A DNA stretch of 64,000 nucleotides from Smallanthus sonchifolius (GCA_023525975.1 CM042020.1:15897001-15961000); one strand, 5' to 3'. Positions 12,835 to 25,174 are shown, numbered from the stretch's first letter. The notes: generated from the sequence alone by a model not told the origin. Program-made: numbers and translations.

Positions 12835-13793
12835 CCTTCTAAACAATTAACTGTCATTGATAAACTGCTATCCTCTGCATCGAACGTGATTTAGTGAAAC
12901 AAAAACAACTAAACAAGCGATTATCGTTTAAAAAGTGTCGCCCCACTGTCTAATCGGCAATCACTTGCAACTATCGATCGCTTGTTGGAGTGTTGCCCTT
13001 CCATTCTCCCGAATCCGTACCAAAAGCAAAAACAACCCTAATTTACGTTTTTTTTTTACTTTTTCTCTAATAAATTAAGTATTTATTTTTATCTTTTAAT
13101 TTACTCTAAATTTTACTTTCTTATTTTATAATTTTCTTTATATGAATATTGATTTGGGTAATTTAACGTTTCATGTTTAGTTTCTAGATTGGTATGTGAA
13201 GGTTACTATGTTAAACTTGTAAGTCATTTGGTAATTGAATGTTTCATGTTTAGTCTATAGATTTGTTGATTTAAATTTTTAATCTTAGTAATATGATAAA
13301 ATTTTCAATTATATGAATTTATAAAGCGAATAAAAAGTTTAGATCTACATTCAAAAACTCAATATATTTCGGTGATATAACTTAATCTTGTAAAAAAGTT
13401 CGATGATCCGACCCAATTCGACAAAAAAATTTCAACGACTCGACCCAAAAAAACCGCTTTTATAGACATCCAAGCACCGTAAATTTCCGACACCCATGAA
13501 ACAAAATTCTTGGGTCCGTCACTGGCTACCAACAACCACATAGAGGTGGTTATGAGAAAAGTAGGTTGTTAGCTAACATGAAATAAAGGTTATGGTTAGC
13601 ATTTCCCACTATATAATATGAAATATGATCCCTAGTAATTTCAACATAATCAATCGGCCAGCCGATTGCTAATTTGATTTCATAATGGAACTTTAACAAG
13701 GCACAATCAATCTATATAAAACATCGCTTAGCAATCTATATATGCTTAAGCTTGCATGTGCTTTCTTATTGATCACTTAAAACAGCTGCTTTG
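12832..13793. other. Non-coding stretch downstream of the CMF gene
   Basis: AT-rich. The part next to 13794 should include the 3' untranslated region of the minus-strand CMF gene. No other gene or element ends recognised. Confidence 0.4.
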
Positions 13794-16431
13794 TTATTGT
13801 GCACCCGTTTGAGAACTCCTTGCTGCAAACCTGCCCCGTATTCGAGGCCGAGTCTGTGCATATGTTTTCCTTCTTGAATTTACTATTTTCTTTTCATATT
13901 TCCTTGCTTTCTTTTTCTCTAAATAACGTAGGATTCTATCTTGCCTGCTCATTGGAGGGAATTCAGATGGCCTTTGTAAATCATTTGGTGAAATTAGCTG
14001 TTGTACCCCTATTGAGGATATGCTTGTTGAGTTTGAATAGGTTCCAACTGCGCCTTCTCTAATCAGATTTCCAGGTGAAAAAGAGAAGTGGTTTAGTGGC
14101 CATTCTTGTGGCAAATCCATGGTGCCAGTATTTGTTGCCTCGGGTACAATTCCAGCAACCATTGGTAGGAGAGATGCCTAAGGGCATGTTAACATATATT
14201 ATCAAAGTCCGCAAGATATAAACATGTCATACTGGGCTCGGGCTCGGGTTCGTTGAAGTGAGTCATATTTAGTACATGTCAAAACAAGCCACGTTGAAGC
14301 GAATCACATTTAGTACATGTCAAAACAAGTCGCGCTAGCCCGGTTTGAGTTGACCACCAACATTTTTTTTGTGTACTTTTACCTTATGTTGTTGTAAATA
14401 ATGAATGCATTTATTATGATATAGAAAACAATATTTAACAATCTAAATCATTAAATAAAAGAATTTAAGATTTAGGGTTTAACTTTGACCTATTATGAAA
14501 ATTCATGTTTTGACTCGTTTGAGATAAAATACAGGGAAAATCATCAAAATAAACATGCTGACCCAACATTTACTTTTTGTCCACACCAGACTGACCCGGC
14601 AAGCTTCCAGGCGGTTACGCAATCATTGGAAAGAGACATGAGCCTACATATATAACCATTCAGTGTTCAACCACCTACTAACACAGTAGCCAGCTTGCCG
14701 GCTAGGGGGTGCCGGCTAAGTGGGACTACATAATAGTCAGATTTGCTGGCTAGGTGCTTGTCGGGTAGTCAGATTTACGACTAGGTGGGTGTCGGCTTTA
14801 AGCTTGCCTGGTTGGGTATCGTGGCGTCTTTGGATTGGTCCATTTGGATATGTTTATTCTTGTGTGGATAAAAAGTCAATGTTAATTTTGTAAAAATCTT
14901 GGGTCAACATGTTTATTTTGGTGATTTTCCTTAAAATATAACCCAAATGAACTTATTCATAAGTGAACATGTCGGAAATATTGCATACGCTAAAATATAT
15001 GATTGAGAATAGTTCCAAGGTAATGCGTGTAATAATTAAGAAATCCTAAAACTAATTGTAAGCTGAAAATTTGTTTGAAACATATGGAAGCCAAAACAAA
15101 AAACAAGATGCACACATAATACATCATAGGAAAGATCCAAATTTATGTAATTTTTATTACATTAATAACAAAGGCGTGTTTATAGGGAGTGTGTGTTCCA
15201 CCGACAGACGATTCTGTCAGAATCATATAAAAAATCATATCCTCAAAATTCTAACGGATCTGCGTAGTTCCCCTAAAACGACGAAATCCTATCCTCAAAA
15301 TTAGGGTTTTTAGATTTTTTTTTTTTATTATTATTTTTAGTTTTTGTGTGATACTCGTTGTTCTAGGAGTGTGTAGATAAAAGTGAAAAAAGGTGCAAAA
15401 TTTTGATGGTTTGGACATTTAAGTCACACCTCACTCTCTTAATTCATAATTGCATTAAATACTTTAATTTGTCACACATAATAACATTAGTGTCTATATT
15501 TTGTGTTAAAAGAAGTGTCTGTATTTCAATTCACATGCATGTTGATAAAACCATATCATTAGAGTAAAAATTTCAGAGGAAATGCTCATGAATCTCTAGA
15601 ATGATAGAATCTTATGACATTCCATGTAAAGGGAAAATCAGAACATACCTCTTCTTGCCATGGGATATGCATGCCCATGACGCACATGGAAAAACTTTTC
15701 TTCTCTCAAATTGGCAAATCAAAATTATCTAGTGCATGCTATTAAGCTCATCTAAGAGAAGTAGAAAGGCTGTTAGTTCTTTGACAAATATGAAACAAAT
15801 CCGGAAAAGAATCAAGAAACTAACGCGCAAAAAAAGAAAAAGAAGAACAAGAAAACACTTATATATGATCTCTTAGAGATGAACTTAAGAGAACTATGAG
15901 TCAGTTTTTGGGAGTATTAACTTTTTCATTGGAAAAAAAGACTGAAAACCTTGCATTTTATAAACTAGCAGGTGTTGAAACTTGAAAATATATATTCTGA
16001 AGATTGACCACATGCATATATTTTCTATTCTAGTTTACCTGAAAACCCTGAGTTTGCATCTGAATAAACTGACCCTGGTACTGATTTCCACAGCAGGAGC
16101 AGTAACTTCTAATATTCAAGCTCCCATCAATCTGATCATTACCCGGGTCGGACTGCAACCAAGAATCAATTTCATTTATAGCCATTTGCTCACTAGCTTC
16201 CTGATTATTTTCTACATGAAAAGAAGGATTAACAAGATTGCTTGCATGTGGAAAACCATAGATGGTATTTTCAGGGGTTATTTGGTAATTTAGTAAATTA
16301 TTTGGATTTAGCAGTACATTATTGTACCACCTGGTCATGGGGTTGGTACATGAACAAGGCACTGTGGCAGTGTGACACATATATGGCCTATTAAAACCAA
16401 GGCCATAAATAGTTGAATTATCACCCTCCAT
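13794..16431 (-). CDS. CCT-motif (CMF) transcriptional regulator, two exons, 258 aa
   Basis: Likely nuclear regulator of the CCT-motif family, whose CCT domain (as in CONSTANS and PRR proteins) binds DNA together with NF-Y subunits. Exon 1 is 16431-16039 (131 codons, ATG at 16431), ending CAG before GTAAAC. Exon 2 is 14177-13794, starting after CCCTTAG, in phase 0. The product has its CCT motif at the very C-terminus: RILRYLEKKKARKYEKKI, SRRKTYAQTRPRIRGRFAAR, with the conserved K/R cluster and the RPRxxGRFA signature. There is no B-box zinc finger or response-regulator domain, so it is a CMF protein rather than CONSTANS-like or PRR. The rest is Asn/Gln/Pro-rich with two Cys clusters (CHTATVPCSC near residue 19; YCSCCG near 114). 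The 1.86-kb intron contains a MITE-like element. An extra small exon inside the intron cannot be excluded. Confidence 0.85.
14475..14970. mobile_element. MITE-like inverted-repeat element in the CMF intron
   Basis: The left part (GAAAATCATCAAAATAAACA, then TGCTGACCCAACATTTA) is the imperfect reverse complement of the right part (GGGTCAACATGTTTATTTTG, then GTGATTTTCC, near 14902-14931). The centre is GC-richer, with repeated GCCGGCTA/GTCGGGTAGTC words. Borders are approximate and no target duplication was defined. Confidence 0.5.
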
Positions 16432-16470
16432 TTGTTTTACTGTTTTAGCAAGTACCTCCTATCTGGTGGT

Positions 16471-16480
16471 CTTTATATAT
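16471..16480 (-). promoter_or_regulatory. Possible TATA box of the CMF gene
   Basis: Minus strand ATATATAAAG about 40 bp upstream of the chosen ATG. If used, the 5' UTR would be very short, so transcription may start elsewhere. Confidence 0.3.
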
Positions 16481-17646
16481 GCAGGTAATATATGTGCTAA
16501 AGGGTGAATCCAAGAAAAGTGAAGGGTTGTGAGTGGCTGAGGAGAGACTACTAAATAACCTTGTGGCTACATGAGCTTCTGGTGGGGTAACAATTCAAGA
16601 AGACCATTAATGCTTCTAAGGGGCCCATCATTCACTCTTTGATTCTAATATTCACATGCTGTGGCTTTTGTGTCTGCGCGCCTTTTGGTTAAAGGTTGTA
16701 TGCCATATATTAGTGCATCATTTAATTACTTAGGGTTACTTTCTTATAAGAAACTTGTTGTAGGTAAGAGTTCAACTAATTTAAACATCCCTAGTTGAAC
16801 CACAAAGGTTTTGTATATTGAATCTTTGTATGAAAGGGTTACAACATTTAAAGTGTCATCAATATCACATTAATTCAGTGTATAATTATGTGATGTATGT
16901 AATAATGATTACAATAAAGTATACAATCATCAATTCATACATATACTACTAACACATATAGTATAATCACAATAGATATACTACTTACACTATGCAACAA
17001 TTATTAAACTTAAGTATTATTAGTAACACATATAGTGTTTGCGCTATTATTAACACATGCAGTGTAGGCACCAATGATTACAGTGACACATGTAACGTAA
17101 TCACTAAATGCATACACTCTATTGTTAACATTCCACTTATTTACAAAAATGCCACTTCGTGAAATTTTTATATCACGTAGTGTAATTATCAATTCATTTA
17201 AGATTTATGTTATTGGCATCACGTCGTTTTTCTATTTTTTTAGCAATCATTCTTAATCCTACACACACATATGTGGTTCCAAGTAACCCCTATACACACG
17301 TGTGTGTGTGTGTGTGTATGTTTATGATTTTAGTTTAGTTAGTTAGTTATTTTATGTAACTGAGATTTATACGAGACCAAATAAACTTTCGCTTGTAGGA
17401 ACTATAGAGTGCACAATCATATAAGTTAAGTTAATCCTAAACTCAATGAACGGCGGACTCTTTAAGGGGTTAATAATGAAGTTTATATTTATACTTAAAG
17501 TTATCGGTATCACTTAGCGGAATGTCAACTTTTGTAAAAGTTGATCATGTGTTGTTTTCACTAACACAACTCAATGAATTTGTAAATGTAAACACTTAAT
17601 TAAATGTAAGCTTTTGTAAAAGCTCACCATTTTTTAGCTAGCTTGA
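16481..17646. other. Intergenic DNA upstream of CMF; imperfect repeats
   Basis: Holds the CMF promoter side and, at about 16870-17180, irregular repeats of words such as AACACATATAGTGTAATCAC. A short (GT)n tract lies at about 17299-17318. No gene recognised. Confidence 0.5.
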
Positions 17647-17871
17647 TGTCAAAGAGTGATCGCTTAGATTTGTTCTAAGTTCAACCTTTGACCCTTGATA
17701 ACAATGATCAAAGTGTTGTGTAACGAAAGCCTTAAAAAAGGGAACGAGAAAGATTGTGAGTTACAAAGAAACACTTATATTACTTGATGATGTTTACAAC
17801 TACACAAGTATGGATGTGAAGTTGCTAGGTGCGTTACAAATGATCATCTATCACCTATTTATACTAGTTTG

Positions 17872-20325
17872 TGTAACATCTCCAATTTTTTGTACTCGCT
17901 TAGACATCGTATTTCATGACTTAGACTTCATATCACATTACTTGACTCGTATTTATATTATAACGTACTTACCTTGTTCCATCATGTAGTAAGACTTGAC
18001 TTTACCACTTCGTGCACCATTATCGTCATTCATGATCTACCGTCATTTGATCATCACATACATTTAGAATACAACGTCGCTTCATTTCATACATAACATG
18101 TTCATATCATACATGACATGTTTATATCTTACAACTTAGTACATAATATGTTTGTAACATACTTAGATCTTACATGCTTATTACTTGCAATTTGAGTATT
18201 CGGACTTGATTGAACCGTTTATCGCATAAAATGTCTTAACATGATCACCTACACATAACACGAGACTTGCGTCAACTATGATTGCCTAATCTATTAATAT
18301 AATTCATTTCTTAGAAGACAAACTTTCCATAATTACCGCTTTTCGTTTAAAAGTCCGTTTTTCATAATTCAAGCGTTTCGTGCACTTATATCCAATCTAG
18401 ACAACCTTAGGGACTTAGATTACATTACCCCATACTTAAATGTTGCGCAAATGTGGAGCTAGGGGATGTGGAGGCCGAGTTTGGGTGGTGCCCTACCCTT
18501 TCTCTCCCAGTAATTCCATATACACAGACCTCTTCATTCCTAGTATAAATAGAACCTCTTCTTAGCTTCATTCTTCATTCTTTCAAGCCTCAAACACCTG
18601 CAATATCTATATAATTCGTCCATCATCATTCCTTCTTGAGGATCCAAGAGCCATCCATTCATTTTACTTTATTCTTCTTTCGTTCTTGCACCGTTCTTAC
18701 GTCGTTTTTCAACTTTGCTATTCTAATCTTTAGTTTTTATGTAATAAACCTTTTTTATAAACTCAAACACATATGATTTTATATAAAACATGCTTATAAA
18801 CCTAAATCATAACTTTTTTCATTCAAAACCTTTCAAAACCGTAAAGGATTTCATATATAGAAAGTTCTAAATTCGAACAGAATGTTATGGTCGACTTTGG
18901 GCGACCATAACTCAGTCAAAACATATCCAATTAATGCGTTTCTTTTGCCTAAAATCAAGTACTCTGAATTAGCTTTCCATCCATATTTGTTCCGTAACCT
19001 AACTCCAAGGTTTGGTTCTTCAAACAGGCCAAACAAAATTTGTGCGCAATTCTGTCAAAAACCGGTCTTTTGCTTATAAACCCTAATTACGAATTTAATA
19101 ACAATTATGCAACCATTAATGATTTAAACACTTAAAATAAGGTTAAAACTCTAATATAAACTATTGATTTCAAGCATGTCTTATTCCATCAGATCGTCAC
19201 TTAGGGTTTCATGTTCTTTCATTCGTTGAAAACCCTAATCTTAAGATTTCCTTTAAATCTAACTTTCATCAAACTCAAATTGATTTAACGGTTTTGCATA
19301 CAATAGAATCATATTCAAACTAAGACATATGTATATGGCAAATGAAAGATTCTCGCTAAGGAAAGATGAGGTAGCCTAAACGAGTCCTTTGCGACCGACC
19401 CCTCTATCCTGGGAATCTTTTCATTGGATGTACTATTCTAGGTTTGAATTGCAATATTCTAGTATACAATAACCTTCCTTCCTTAATCTTTCTCATTCAA
19501 ATTTCCCCTCATATACATGTAATATTGATAAACTTACTCGAATCATTAACAATTTAGAGCAATCATACTAAAGGTTGAACACGAGTCCAACTCAAGGAAT
19601 CAAGGTGAGTTCTTCATAGCCCCTGTTTTACATTGTTTTGGGTGAAAGCATGTCGTATCCACTTATTCATATTAAAATATTTTATTACAACGTTTTGATT
19701 ACTTGAATGGGTTAAACAGCAATTACACGTTCTTAAATCGTTAAGCCCCTCTCGTGGTATCATACACAACCATTAACTTTTTAAAAGCCAATGGTAGTAC
19801 GATAGTGGATCCATAGGTGTGACATACTCATCCATCACCCAGGTAGGGTGTTGGATGATTGAAATCCGACATACAACATGGTTTGGTTCCAAATCTCTTA
19901 AAGGGCATTCGACGCTAGGGTTGGTTGTGGACTCGTGTAATTGTGTTTAAAATTCTTGTATGATCATCTTGTCATAAATTGTATCGTATATCTTATATCA
20001 GATATATTTTATCTTATATCGTATGTGTCTAAACCTATGAAGCTCACCAACTATTTTATAGTTGACTCGTTTATTTTAACATGTTTTCAGGAACTGACAA
20101 GTAAGGATAGGATGTTGACGATTCTATCATATAGGATGCATGAAGGACTTTAGAGACTTAATTTAAAACTTATCGTAGTTGTTATTTTGAAGTTAACTTC
20201 AAACTATGTAATGAAATACTTGTTTGCTTGATTTTAATATTATCTTAGAATTGTCTTTATTTCCTTGTGTTCAGGATTTCCATTTTGTCGTGCACTCGTG
20301 TTTCCGCTTTAGCGGGGGTATGAAA
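17872..20325 (+). repeat. Solo LTR, chromovirus-like (2454 bp), TSD GTTTG
   Basis: Begins TGTAACATCTCC and ends GGTATGAAA, flanked by GTTTG (17867-17871 and 20326-20330). The unoccupied site is visible in the partner LTR at about 24795-24830 (ACTAGTTTGGGGCTAGTC), which proves the insertion borders. It has a TATA box at 18544-18552. Its splice-like boxes are a diverged version of those in the other LTRs here: GGTGAGTTCTTCATAG at 19604-19619 and CTATGAAGCTCACC at 20035-20048, the latter followed by TGTTTTCAG at about 20090. Confidence 0.85.
18544..18552 (+). promoter_or_regulatory. TATA box of the solo LTR
   Basis: TATAAATAG about 670 bp into the LTR, the form expected of a plant LTR promoter. 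Confidence 0.55.
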
Positions 20326-20518
20326 GTTTGGGACTAGTCTAGATGCTTCTTAATCTAGACCATTCTATACATATATTATACAAGATAAATTCTAGAGAAA
20401 TCCAACAAAATATCCAGATATTTTATGGTCCTTTCATGGCTAATCTAGGATGATCTGGAACCATCTCTTTGCATGATTTTAGGGTTTTTCAAGGATGTTC
20501 TGGAACCATCTTGGCAGC

Positions 20519-22507
20519 TGATATGACGTAAATTATACATGTTTTACATGCATATTCATTCCCATTATTGGTGCTTTATGGACATTATACATTGGAATTA
20601 TTGTCTAAATCGTTCCTTTGTGATAATTGTAGGTTTTCGGGAGCTTTCGGAAGAAATGAAGCAAAAACAGTTAAAACCGAAGAAAAAACCAAAGAATCGA
20701 AGACCTTGTGGAGCCTTAGCAAAATCCACAAGGCTACGTACCATTTTCCAAGTCAATTGGGAGATTATTAGGCCTTAGAAAGCCAAACATCTCCAAAGAA
20801 TTGTCAAGAAATCATTAAAGTCAATGAAAGTCAAAGGAACTTGTGGAGCACTCTTACACCTATCCAAGACCCATGGATAGCCCAAGTACCCATGGGTACT
20901 ATCCATGGATGATCCATGACCCTTTTGGACCCATGGATCCTGCTAGAAGAGTCAAAGAAAGTAAAAAACGTAGGCTCCAAGCAAGAAGGAAGAAGAAGAT
21001 TCTGCCAGCTATGGGCGTGCCCGCGCCTAAGGAGGGCGTGCCCGCACCCCCTCCCGCACCTTTGCCTATAAATAGCAAGCTCAAGTCTCTCATTTGGGTG
21101 TCCAAACTTGAGGTGTATAGAGGCCCTAGTGCTTTGCTAGGGCCGAAGCTCTCTCGTTTTGGTCCGTTTTAGCTTTTCCTTTATTTATTTTATGTTTTTA
21201 GTCTTGTAATGTCCATTACCAAGAGGTGTGAAGGCCTTAGTGCTCTGCTAAGGGCTGAAACTCTCTCGGTTTTGGTCCGTTTAGCTTTTCTTTGTTAATT
21301 TCCTTTTTAAAAGTCTTGTAATATGAACTTATTTTTCTCGTTCAAGCGAAACAAGAGGCAACCTATACCCACTCTCCCTTGGTGTTAGAACACTTTCACG
21401 CATTATCTAAGGGTCAGTGGAGTCACTTGTATGGTCATTCATGGCTAGTTCTCTTGTGTTGCTCGAGTTGGTTGAACTTTAATTAATTAATGAAGTATTT
21501 TTAGTATGTTATGTTTTTAAAGTCTTTACTATAATTTATCTTAAAAAGACAAGAATAAGTGATCTTTAAACCAATCTAATAATCTTAAATCTTGTGAGTT
21601 ACTTAAGCAAGACTTCTTGTTTGAAAAGCTTATTCGATGTTTTTACGGTCTATATATAAATCTTGGTGCTATCATGGCCAGTTAGTATAGATTTAATATT
21701 ATTGGTTGATTGGAGGTTTGGGTATTCAGCAGGTCGTTTGAGCCCTAACCAGACCGGGCGGTTTGTGTCGGTATTTCTTTACTTCTCTCGTGTCGGCTTG
21801 CAGGGGACTTCTAGCGGGAACCATGGGGTTTGATCTTGAGAAGGAAAGTCTGATTTATTTAAGATAATATTATAAGTAAAGACAACTATTTAAGAACATA
21901 ATTTGTTAGGTCCGAGCGTTCATAAAGTAGCTCTAGAGGGAGTTGCGCATTCCGACTTTCCAAAGGTAGTTACAAGACCAGACATACGTCAGTCACAGGG
22001 ATAATATTAGTCCGAATAATGAATTGTGAGATACCGACGGACTTGAGACCCCGTTTAGAGTCCGTTATATTCATTAAGGAACAGTTGGCCGACCGTATCC
22101 ACTGTTCCGTTACGAAATACTAACTCCCCTATCGAAAGGGTTAGTACTAGTAACTATGACCAACCTTACTTTAAATATATCATTAATTAACAAGGGATAA
22201 CAACTAGAGTAACACCTTAAACGGGATAATATTTCTAATACATTTGTTATCTTTTTATTTTCTTTTTAAACAAAACCTATTTTCCAACTTATTATCCTAG
22301 TTAGACAATAGCGAGGGTTGAGTACGGGATGCGTGTCCATGGTTCAATACTTGGTTCTTACCCATACTATACTACACTGCGATAGGTACACTTGCCTATT
22401 GTGTGTGTATGTAGTTGATGTAATTATCATTTTAATTTATAATTTAAAACCTGATTTTGTGTATCTCTAAATATGATATATTTAATACTACTAAAAACAC
22501 GCTATCA
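20519..22507 (+). repeat. Solo LTR, Athila-like (1989 bp), TSD GCAGC
   Basis: Begins TGATATGACGTAAATTATAC and ends ACGCTATCA, flanked by GCAGC (20514-20518 and 22508-22512). The ends match the LTR at 28383-30087, which is followed by an Athila-like primer site, hence the family call. A palindrome-rich stretch (GTACCCATGGGTAC, ATCCATGGAT, near 20888-20912) lies about 150 bp upstream of a TATA box at 21067-21075. Confidence 0.82.
21067..21075 (+). promoter_or_regulatory. TATA box of the Athila-like solo LTR
   Basis: CCTATAAATAG, in the same context as in the sister LTR at 28828-28836. Confidence 0.65.
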
Positions 22508-22694
22508 GCAGCCCTCTTGACCATGTTTTCTAGGCCTTTAAAGGTTGTTCTAGAGAGTTCTGAGTAGTGATTGTTGATCCAGAATTTTAGGGGTTGTTCT
22601 GAAGAGTTTTGGGCAGCCCTAGATGCCTAAACGTGTCTAGAATCTTCTAGAATGCGAGAGCTGCGACCTGAAATTAGGCGGGTCATGACACTCT

Positions 22695-24543
22695 CCCCCA
22701 CCTAAAGCTACGACGTCCTCAACGTGTTTCTTGAGTGATGTGTGTCTTGTCCGTATGAGCCTCATGACAGATATCGTTTTGCCTGGTCTCCTTGTATCCG
22801 GCTCGAAGGTTGTTGTGCTCACTTGGCCCCCTTTGACGATGTAGAGAGTGTTTATGAATGTTACTGGATGGCCTTGGCTCCTCGAAAGAAATCCATTCCA
22901 ATCACGATGTCATAGTCATCAATGGGCACGACCTAGAAGTGTAACTTACCGGTGGATGTTCCTATCTTGGCCTTAACGCCCCATGCTACTCCCTCAATTG
23001 GTTTGGGGTCTCCTCGACGGCCTTGATCCATCCTTCTTATGTTGTGATTCTTAATCCGAGCCTTCTGGCCTCGTTTGATGATATGAAATTGTGACTCGCT
23101 CAGTATTGACAAAGCTTTTACCGGCTCCCCTTTGATTTCTACGATTACGATTCGAAGTCCTTATGACTTCTTGTTTATGTTGCCCCTGATCGTTGTCGGG
23201 TTGGTCTGATTTACCATCGTCAAAGGTTGCCATCTTGTTTGGTTAAGGCATTTAGCACTTGAAGTTGCATCGCTCCTAAGCAAGCCTCCTTGTGTTCGTC
23301 GGGTTCATCATCATCGGTCCTTGTTAGGGCCGTTAAATTTCATTTCTTTGGGTAGTCACGAGCATCATGAGGCCCATCGCAAAGGAAGCATCCTTTGTTT
23401 GCGGCTTGATCTTTGTCGTATCTTGGTGGTTACCGGGTATCTTTCTGGAATTGATTGTAAGTGTTGGTGGGTCTCACTACCCCACCTATTTCGTTGTTAC
23501 TTTCCACATTTGCGGGCTTGTATGATCGTCTTTCGTTATGATCGATCAAATTTTCAACAACAACGATGGTTGATGATAGATCTTGGATGTATCTCCGTTC
23601 CAACTCGTTTTAGCCCAAGGTTGCAAGCCATCAATGAAATAAATGAGAGAGTCCTTGGGCGAATAAATCCGGAATTTCGAGCACAAGTGTTGTAAATTTA
23701 GCGATATGCGCCCTTTTGTTTAAGATTACGAAGATGAATCTGCGCTTCTTGTTCGACATTTTTCGGATAAAATTGTTTCTTGATTTCTTTTACGAAATCA
23801 GCCCAAGTTCTTATGGTGCACATCCCTCTTTCGATCTCCATATGTTTGCGTCGCCAACATAAAGCCGCGGTGTCCTTCAAGTGTAGGGTCACCGTCTTGA
23901 TCTTCTTAGTGTCATCAATAATGTCGATGGCCTCAAAGTATTTCTCAGCCTCCCAAATGAAGTTATCCACTGCCCTGGCATCTCGTTTTCCACAAAAGGT
24001 GATTGTTTAGGAGCATCTACCTTTGATGGAATAGAGCTTGTTGCATCGTTACCTCTATTCGCCAATGCTTGCTTGCAGACACTTAACTCGGTTTGCAAAT
24101 CTTTTATGACTTTCTCCATGTTGTCTTTCATTTGCCCTAGCTCCTTCATGAATAAGTTTTTTAATTCATCGCGCATGTTTGCAAGTCTTTTATGACTTTC
24201 TCCATGTTGTCTTTCATTTGCCCTAGCTCCTTCATGAATAAGTCTTTTAATTCATCGCGCATGTTTGCAATATTGAGTTTGCAATCATTTCTAAGTTTGA
24301 CGAACACATTGCTTAGTGGCTCAACTTGTTATAGCGAATCGTCGACATGCGTCTTCAATATGTCGAATTCAGCCATGAATTCGTTGATGGAAGTCTCTAT
24401 ATCTTCGACTCTTTTGTCCATTCTAGTGACTATGTCTTTGGACATGTTCCGAGTCTTTTTTCCACCATGATGAGTATCTTCTCGTCCATGAGTCTCATCT
24501 CCGGAAGTGTTGGTACTCACAATCTTTCTCGGGTCGGATACCA
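22695..24543 (-). pseudogene. gag-protease remnant of the 17.6-25.2 kb LTR element
   Basis: Minus-strand frame with a likely start at 24543 (MVSDPRKIVSTN). It then shows a coiled-coil-like stretch (MRDELKNLFMKELGQMKDNM) and the retrotransposon gag core (NFIWEAEKYFEAIDIIDD, TVTLHLKDTAALCWRRKH, TWADFVKEIKKQFYP, at 23970-23700). Near 22920-22885 is the end of a retropepsin (DYDIVIGMDFF). The tail VEDVVALGGGECHDP runs into the polypurine tract and LTR. Breaks: an 86-bp tandem duplication (24092-24177 and 24178-24263, not a multiple of 3), a frameshift near 23990 just before the gag core, and stops in the protease region. The coding region stops after the protease, so any copy of this family would depend on another element for pol. 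Confidence 0.75.
24092..24263. repeat. 86-bp direct tandem duplication in gag
   Basis: 24092-24177 and 24178-24263 are nearly identical (TTTGCAAxTCTTTTATGACT ... TCATCGCGCATG). The unit length shifts the reading frame. Confidence 0.9.
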
Positions 24544-24560
24544 TCTCGATGAATCGTAGT

Positions 24561-24572
24561 GCTCTGATACCA
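24561..24572 (-). other. Primer binding site (initiator tRNA-Met type)
   Basis: Minus strand TGGTATCAGAGC, two bases inside the LTR end at 24575. Confidence 0.85.
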
Positions 24573-24574
24573 CT

Positions 24575-25174
24575 TGTCACATAGTTATTTTCAACTCTCG
24601 TGTGGCACTTAGATTTGATCTAAGTTCAGCCTTTGACCCTTGCTAACAATGATCAAAGTGTTGTGCAGCGGAAGCCTTAAAAAGGGAATGAGAAAGATTG
24701 CGAGTTACAAAGAAACGTTTGTATTATTTGACGATGTTTACAAGCACACAAGTATGGATGTTAAGTTGCTAGGTGCCTTACAAATGACCATCTATCACCT
24801 ATTTATACTAGTTTGGGGCTAGTCTAGATTCTTTTTAATATAGACCATTCTATATATAAATTATACAAGCTAAGTTCTAAAGAAATCCAACAAAATATCC
24901 AGCAATTTTATAGTCCTTTCATGGCTGATCTATAACCATCCTTTGGCATGATTTTAGGGTTGTTTCAAGGCTGTTTTGGAACCATCTTGGCAGCCCCCTT
25001 GACCACGTTTTCTAGGCCTTTTAAGGCTGTTCTAGAGAGTTCCGAGCAGTGATTGTTGATCTAGAATTTTAGGGGTTGTTTTGGAGAGTTCCGGGCAGCC
25101 CTAGATGCCTCTAAACACGTCCAGAATCTTCTGGAATGCGAGAGTTGCGACCTGAAATTAGGCTGGTCATGACA
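24575..25174 (-). repeat. 5' LTR of the gag-protease element (600 bp, uninterrupted)
   Basis: Uninterrupted partner of the split 3' LTR. Its undisturbed positions corresponding to the two solo-LTR insertions give the pre-insertion sequence of both sites. Confidence 0.85.

Larger units (their letters stand above)
17647..25174 (-). mobile_element. Non-autonomous Ty3/gypsy-type LTR element (gag plus protease only), with two nested solo LTRs
   Basis: Minus-strand element. The 5' LTR is 24575-25174 (600 bp, TGTCATGACC...TGTGACA). Next come a PBS at 24561-24572 and a gag-protease remnant. A polypurine tract (GGTGGGGGAGAG on the minus strand) is followed by the 3' LTR. The 3' LTR survives in three pieces: 17647-17871, 20331-20518 and 22513-22690, split by solo LTRs at 17872-20325 and 20519-22507. 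The pieces align in order with the 5' LTR (for example GATGTTTACAA...ACACAAGTATGGATGT in both). No reverse transcriptase or integrase lies between the LTRs. The outer flanks (CTTGA and TTGTA) do not form a clean duplication, and the first 25 bp of the 3' LTR have diverged. Confidence 0.8.
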
